A stretch of 9,680 nucleotides of DNA from Deltaproteobacteria bacterium (GTDB taxonomy: Bacteria; Desulfobacterota; Desulfobacteria; Desulfobacterales; C00003060): assembly GCA_019309815.1 (NCBI GenBank), contig JAFDFO010000069.1, positions 1-9,680 of the forward strand. Reading direction: 5' to 3'. This document shows, in pieces, positions 6,128-9,680 of this stretch; position 1 is the first letter of the stretch; the number at the start of each line of letters is the position of its first letter. The position numbers and the translations under genes are program-made. The notes under the pieces were generated by a model. It worked only from the letters and a program-made list of their open reading frames with translations, was not told the DNA's origin and did no database searches.

Positions 6128-6916
6128 TCAGAGATAGAAGATAACCGAGATAATAACGTTAATAGAAACACAATACATGAGACAGTCAATTGCTGCCTTG
6201 GAGGCTTCCTGCGGGATTTCTGTGAAGGACTTCTCTGCATGGAACCCTCGGTAAAGGGATGTCCCCGTGATGATAAATCCAAAGAATATACCCTTTACAA
6301 TCCCAACCGTAATATCAGTTTGAGACAAGGCCTTGCCCAGTTCCTCGAGGAAGTTTTCCACCGGAACGCCGGTAACGGTCCAAGCGACGGCATATCCGCC
6401 TAGTATGGCAACCATATCAAAGACGAAAAACAGACACAATATGGCTACCGTGATGCCGATGAGTCGGGGAAGACATATGACGTGAATAGGGTCGATGCCC
6501 TGCATCTCGAGTGCTTCGATTTCCCCCAAGACCGACATATAGCTTGTTTCTATGGTCACGGCAACAGCAGTGCGCAAAATGACGATCAGGGCAGTGAAGA
6601 GAGGACCCAGTTCCCGAACGATAAGGATTACGATCAGCTCTCCCAGTATATATCTGCCCTCAACCGTGGAAAACTGCCGGGTGAGTTGTATGACAATCAT
6701 ACTACCCGTAATGAGTGCAACGAATATGACTATGGGCAGGGCCTCTATAGCTGTGAAAAAAATCTGCTCGGAGGTGAATTGAAGGATTATCCTGCGGCCG
6801 GTCCGGTGTAGTCTGAAGAGCAGGCCTGAAATGCGGCCGATGAATGCGAAGAGGTCGAGCAAGTGGTTGACGCGGACGATCGTGCGTCTTCCAATGGCCT
6901 GAACCCAACTGGTCAT
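6128..6916 (-). CDS. mlaE: MlaE-like ABC permease, divergent
   Basis: A 262-aa inner-membrane permease of the MlaE family, the usual size. An N-terminal amphipathic region (1-50) precedes hydrophobic segments at about 58-78, 90-120, 145-175, 203-221 and 244-262. Family landmarks are RELGP (101-105), the coupling region EIEALEMQGIDP (132-143) followed by LPR, and YRGF (222-225) near the end. The normally conserved core between them, usually like GRVGxAIAAELGTM, reads LRTAVAVTIETSYM (114-127). Glu123 and Met127 are kept, but the glycines and the AEL motif are lost. The protein would form the dimeric channel-like platform on which the MCE protein sits. It is the first gene of the mla-type cluster, 208 bp after ahcY and 163 bp before the degenerate ATPase gene. 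The ATG at 6916 has a modest TAGGA just upstream. The family is secure; function may differ, because both the core and its ATPase partner are unusual. Confidence 0.9.
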   Translation of the reverse strand: MTSWVQAIGRRTIVRVNHLLDLFAFIGRISGLLFRLHRTGRRIILQFTSEQIFFTAIEALPIVIFVALITGSMIVIQLTRQFSTVEGRYILGELIVILIVRELGPLFTALIVILRTAVAVTIETSYMSVLGEIEALEMQGIDPIHVICLPRLIGITVAILCLFFVFDMVAILGGYAVAWTVTGVPVENFLEELGKALSQTDITVGIVKGIFFGFIITGTSLYRGFHAEKSFTEIPQEASKAAIDCLMYCVSINVIISVIFYL

Positions 6917-7124
6917 GTGGTCCTACTGAGGTTAGGGGCTTTGCGCCAATCGAACTGTTGCACTGATGGAGCACTACGCACTGGCGCAAGGTTAAAGGCG
7001 TAAGGAGAAAAGCTTCTCCCCGGACGCCCTGGGCCGCAAGCCTCACGTGAGGCTGTTGTTACCCATAATTCCAGTACTCCAACACTCCAACAGTGGTCCT
7101 TTAGAAAGATCTACACTCTTCCGC
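6917..7124. repeat. Hairpin-rich intergenic region between ahcY and mlaE
   Basis: There is no credible gene here. It contains three hairpin-forming sites. TTGCGCCA (6941-6948) pairs with TGGCGCAA (6982-6989). A nested stem has GGCGT (6997-7001) and ACGCC (7024-7028) outside GGAGAA (7004-7009) and TTCTCC (7014-7019). A perfect 16-bp palindrome, AGCCTCACGTGAGGCT, lies at 7039-7054. None has a following T-run on the minus strand, so I do not call an intrinsic terminator. They could still slow or end transcription from ahcY, or stabilise the mRNA. Confidence 0.6.
7071..7090. repeat. Fragment of the 8-bp-phased ACTCCA repeat
   Basis: CCAGTACTCCAACACTCCAA repeats the wording of the right arm at 6085-6122, including the exact 10-mer CCAGTACTCC at 6089-6098. 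It shows that the same repeat family has seeded two gaps about 1 kb apart. Only one arm is present here. Confidence 0.6.
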
Positions 7125-8381
7125 TTACGTCCCCATTTCCCATGAGGCCAGGTATTTCTTCTGCTCACGCGTCAGGATGTCAATGCTGATATTCATAGTT
7201 GCCAGCTTGTCCTTGGCGATCATTTCATCGATGACTGCTGGAACCGGGTAAACCTCAACGGGAAGCGTCTTTTTTCTCTTTACCATGTACTCGATGGAAA
7301 GGACCTGGTTTGCAAAGCTCATATCCATAACGCTGGAAGGATGCCCCTCTGCTGCTGCAAGATTGATCAAGCGGCCGTCTCCCAGCACATTGATCCTCTT
7401 GCCGTTCTTTAAGACATATTCCATGGTGAAGGGACGGATCTGCCTTTTGCTCTTGGTCATACTCTGGAGTCCAGGCAAGTCGAGCTCTACATTGAAATGC
7501 CCGGAATTACAAACGATAGCACCATCTTTCATGACCCTGAAATGCGCTTTGCCGATCACGTTGACATTACCGGTCAGTGTGCAGAATATGTCCCCGATTC
7601 GAGCGGCTTCTTTGATAGGCATCACAGAAAAACCGTCCATGACGGCCTCAAGAGCTTTCAATGGATCGACTTCCGTCACAATCACATTGGCTCCCATACC
7701 TCGAGCCCGCATGGCAACGCCTCGGCCGCACCAACCGTAGCCACAGACCACAAATCGGGAGCCGGCAAGGAGACGATTCGTTGCCCGGATGATTCCGTCA
7801 ATGGTACTCTGTCCGGTGCCGTATCGATTGTCAAAGAGATGTTTGGTGTTGGCGTCGTTCACCGCGATGATAGGGTATTTGAGCACACCGGCAGCCGCCA
7901 TGCTTCGTAGACGGATGATCCCTGTTGTCGTCTCTTCCGTTCCACCCTTTACAAGGGACAAGAGTTCACTCCGTTCCGAGTGAAGTATTGAAACCAAGTC
8001 GGCTCCGTCATCCATAGTGAACATCGGCTTCAGGTCAAGGACCGCATTTATGTGATCATAGTATACTTTGTTGTCTTCTCCCTTGATGGCAAAGACCGGA
8101 ACCTTGTCATGCTTCACTAGTGAGGCTGCGACATCATCTTGTGTGCTCAGTGGATTCGAAGCACAGAGACTTACCCTGGCACCGCCTGCCTTGAGCGTTT
8201 CCATGAGAGCAGCAGTCTCTGTTGTTACGTGAAGGCATGCCCCTATACGAATCCCTTTTAGGGGTTTCTCTTTTGTAAACCTCTCCTTGATTCGGTTCAA
8301 AACAGGCATGCTCTGTTTGGCCCACTCAATGCGCAGCCGTCCATGTTTTGCCAGTTTTGGGTCTTTAATGTCATGTCCCAT
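7125..8381 (-). CDS. ahcY: S-adenosylhomocysteine hydrolase, short archaeal/Thermotoga-like form
   Basis: Cleaves S-adenosylhomocysteine to homocysteine and adenosine using a tightly bound NAD, removing the product inhibitor of methyltransferases. The substrate domain shows ACLHVTTETAAL (His51), the DDGADL acidic patch (124-129), GGTEETTTG (147-154) and VNDANTKHLFDNRYGTGQS, with Lys180, Asp184 and Asn185. The Rossmann domain has VCGYGWCGRG (212-221), with Glu237 at the end of the next strand for NAD ribose binding. HPSSVMDMSFANQ follows near the C-terminus. At 418 residues it lacks the roughly 40-residue insert of plant and many bacterial enzymes. It ends YLASWEMGT rather than in the KxxYRY tail, as in archaeal and Thermotoga proteins. 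Some archaeal homologues prefer S-inosylhomocysteine, so substrate preference is not certain. The ATG at 8381 has GGAAG six bases upstream. It follows metK by 45 bp, almost certainly in one operon. Confidence 0.96.
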   Translation of the reverse strand: MGHDIKDPKLAKHGRLRIEWAKQSMPVLNRIKERFTKEKPLKGIRIGACLHVTTETAALMETLKAGGARVSLCASNPLSTQDDVAASLVKHDKVPVFAIKGEDNKVYYDHINAVLDLKPMFTMDDGADLVSILHSERSELLSLVKGGTEETTTGIIRLRSMAAAGVLKYPIIAVNDANTKHLFDNRYGTGQSTIDGIIRATNRLLAGSRFVVCGYGWCGRGVAMRARGMGANVIVTEVDPLKALEAVMDGFSVMPIKEAARIGDIFCTLTGNVNVIGKAHFRVMKDGAIVCNSGHFNVELDLPGLQSMTKSKRQIRPFTMEYVLKNGKRINVLGDGRLINLAAAEGHPSSVMDMSFANQVLSIEYMVKRKKTLPVEVYPVPAVIDEMIAKDKLATMNISIDILTREQKKYLASWEMGT

Positions 8382-8387
8382 TCAAAT

Positions 8388-8395
8388 CTTCCTTT
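8388..8395 (-). promoter_or_regulatory. Ribosome binding site of ahcY
   Basis: AAAGGAAG on the minus strand, six bases before the ATG at 8381. The 45-bp metK-ahcY gap is otherwise too short for a SAH or SAM riboswitch, so any such control would lie upstream of metK, outside the window. Confidence 0.75.
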
Positions 8396-8426
8396 CACTT
8401 CGAACTACCGGATATTTCTTTTATGG

Positions 8427-9647
8427 CTAATTGCTGCCTGAGCGTCCCTTCTTAGCGCGGGCCGCTTTCTTCTTTGGCTTTTTTGTGCCGGCTTTTTCCA
8501 CCATCACATCGACCATGTTCGTTTTTTCCCACGTGAAGTCCGGATCATTGCGGCCAAAATGCCCGTAGCAGGCCGTCTTTTTGTAGATGGGCCGGAGGAG
8601 GTCCAAGTATTCTATGATGGGTGCAGGTCTGAAGTCGAAGAGCTCCATCACGATGTCGCGGATTCGCTTGCGGGGAATCGCTTCGGTATCGTAAGTGTCA
8701 ATCAGGACGGACACGGGCTCTGCCACACCGATGGAGTAAGCAAGCTGGAATTCGCATTTTGAGGCCAAGCCGGCTGCCACTATGTTTTTTGCTATATGCC
8801 TTGCCATGTACGAAGCGCTGCGGTCGACTTTGGAGGGGTCTTTACCTGAGAAACAGCCCCCACCGTGGCTCCCCTGACCACCGTACGTATCCACAATGAT
8901 CTTGCGCCCGGTCAGTCCACAATCGCCCATTGGGCCACCGATTACAAAGCGGCCTGTAGAATTGATAAAGTAATTAGTGTTCTTGTCGAGCATTTTCTTT
9001 GGAATGGTCTTCTTGATGACCTCTTCGACGATGGCTTCTTTCAGCGCCTCATAAGAGATGTCCGGGCTGTGCTGGGCCGCAACAACAATGGTTTCCACCC
9101 GTTTGGGTTTACCATTTTCATATTCAACTGTGACCTGGGTTTTGCCGTCCGGACGAAGGAAGTCCAAAGTCCCGTTCTTGCGCACCTCTGCCAGGTGCAT
9201 TGCTAGCTTGTGGGCATAACATATTGGCATGGGCATCAGCTCCGGGGTCTCGTCACATGCGTAGCCAAACATAATCCCCTGATCTCCGGCGCCTTGCTCC
9301 TTGAAAAGCCCCTTTCCATTCACGCCTTGTGAAATGTCAGCGGACTGCTGATCAATGCTGGTAATTACCGAACAGGTTTCCCAGTCGAAACCCATAGTAG
9401 AAGAATTATACCCAATCTCCCGAACCGTGTCTCGAACGATCTGTGGCATGTCCACATAGCAGGTGGTGGTGATCTCTCCAGCGATAAAAACAAGACCTGT
9501 CGTGGCGAGGGTCTCGCAGGCGACTCGGCCTTTTGGGTCTTGTGATAGAATAGCGTCCAAGATGGAATCTGATATCTGATCAGCCACCTTGTCAGGGTGC
9601 CCCTCGGTCACTGATTCAGAAGTGAATAGGTAGTCTCTCTTGCTCAT
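8427..9647 (-). CDS. metK: S-adenosylmethionine synthetase
   Basis: Makes S-adenosylmethionine from methionine and ATP, with tripolyphosphate hydrolysis; a cytoplasmic tetramer in the family. Motifs run in order: FTSESVTEGHPDKVADQISD (His17 and Asp19 for ATP/Mg), GEI (57-59), the signature GAGDQGIMFGY (119-129) and DETPELMPMP. Then come GRFVIGGPMGDCGLTGRKIIVDTYGG, the phosphate-binding loop GGGCFSGKDPSKVDRS (262-277) and the closing HFGRNDPDFTWEK. The second signature is usually GGGAFS, so Cys265 is a mild variant. At 406 residues it is about 20 longer than the E. coli enzyme; the excess is a Lys/Arg/Ala-rich tail from about 388 (KKPKKKAARAKKGRSGSN). The ATG at 9647 has AAGGAG five bases upstream. 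It heads the visible metK-ahcY pair, which supplies SAM and removes SAH. Confidence 0.98.
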   Translation of the reverse strand: MSKRDYLFTSESVTEGHPDKVADQISDSILDAILSQDPKGRVACETLATTGLVFIAGEITTTCYVDMPQIVRDTVREIGYNSSTMGFDWETCSVITSIDQQSADISQGVNGKGLFKEQGAGDQGIMFGYACDETPELMPMPICYAHKLAMHLAEVRKNGTLDFLRPDGKTQVTVEYENGKPKRVETIVVAAQHSPDISYEALKEAIVEEVIKKTIPKKMLDKNTNYFINSTGRFVIGGPMGDCGLTGRKIIVDTYGGQGSHGGGCFSGKDPSKVDRSASYMARHIAKNIVAAGLASKCEFQLAYSIGVAEPVSVLIDTYDTEAIPRKRIRDIVMELFDFRPAPIIEYLDLLRPIYKKTACYGHFGRNDPDFTWEKTNMVDVMVEKAGTKKPKKKAARAKKGRSGSN

Positions 9648-9652
9648 CTGTT

Positions 9653-9658
9653 CTCCTT
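9653..9658 (-). promoter_or_regulatory. Ribosome binding site of metK
   Basis: AAGGAG on the minus strand, five bases before the ATG at 9647, a near-ideal site that confirms the start. Only 33 bases of upstream sequence are available, too few to judge a promoter or riboswitch. Confidence 0.85.
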
Positions 9659-9680
9659 CATTCGGTTGTTCATATCCACA

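Noticed and set aside
6702..7046. Minus-strand 114-aa open frame overlapping the mlaE start
   Set aside because: It overlaps the true MlaE N-terminus in another frame and runs through the intergenic hairpins.
9648..9680. SAM or SAH riboswitch before metK
   Set aside because: Only 33 bases are available upstream, too few to contain or exclude one.

Overview
This window looks like chromosomal DNA from an anaerobic deltaproteobacterium-type organism (Desulfobacterota: a sulfate reducer or syntroph). That is an inference from three things: a PEP/pyruvate-interconverting pyruvate phosphate dikinase, a short archaeal/Thermotoga-type S-adenosylhomocysteine hydrolase beside metK, and intergenic palindromic repeat debris of a style I associate with such genomes. 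Base composition is moderate. Seven of the eight genes called lie on the minus strand. I see no tRNA, rRNA, CRISPR array or intact transposase.

Layout in minus-strand transcription order. (1) 9647-7125: metK (SAM synthetase) and ahcY (SAH hydrolase), 45 bp apart, form an activated methyl cycle pair. (2) 7124-6917: a gap holding several hairpins and a fragment of an 8-bp-phased repeat. (3) 6916-3340: an Mla/MCE-type lipid-transport cluster. It encodes an MlaE-like permease, an MlaF-sized ABC ATPase-like protein, an MlaD-like MCE protein and a TPR-repeat lipoprotein. The last three overlap (17 bp and 4 bp) and are surely co-translated. A palindromic repeat separates the permease from the ATPase-like gene. 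(4) 3339-3017: a gene-free repeat island bounded by an inverted 18-bp repeat, which resembles a non-autonomous element. (5) 3016-2765, plus strand: a probable 83-aa protein of unknown function, divergent from the next gene. (6) 2722-1: ppdK, complete except for its last few codons.

The most interesting item is the ABC ATPase-like protein at 5964-5212. It keeps the fold-level landmarks and full length of MlaF, but the Walker A lysine and glycines, the Q-loop glutamine, the LSGGQ signature, the Walker B aspartate, the catalytic glutamate and the H-loop histidine are all replaced. The reading frame is open and lies inside a translationally coupled operon, so it looks like a maintained pseudo-ATPase rather than a decaying gene. 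With the diverged permease core and a TPR lipoprotein where MlaC or an auxiliary lipoprotein might be expected, the cluster may be an MCE lipid-transfer system that does not hydrolyse ATP in the usual way, or that borrows energy from elsewhere.
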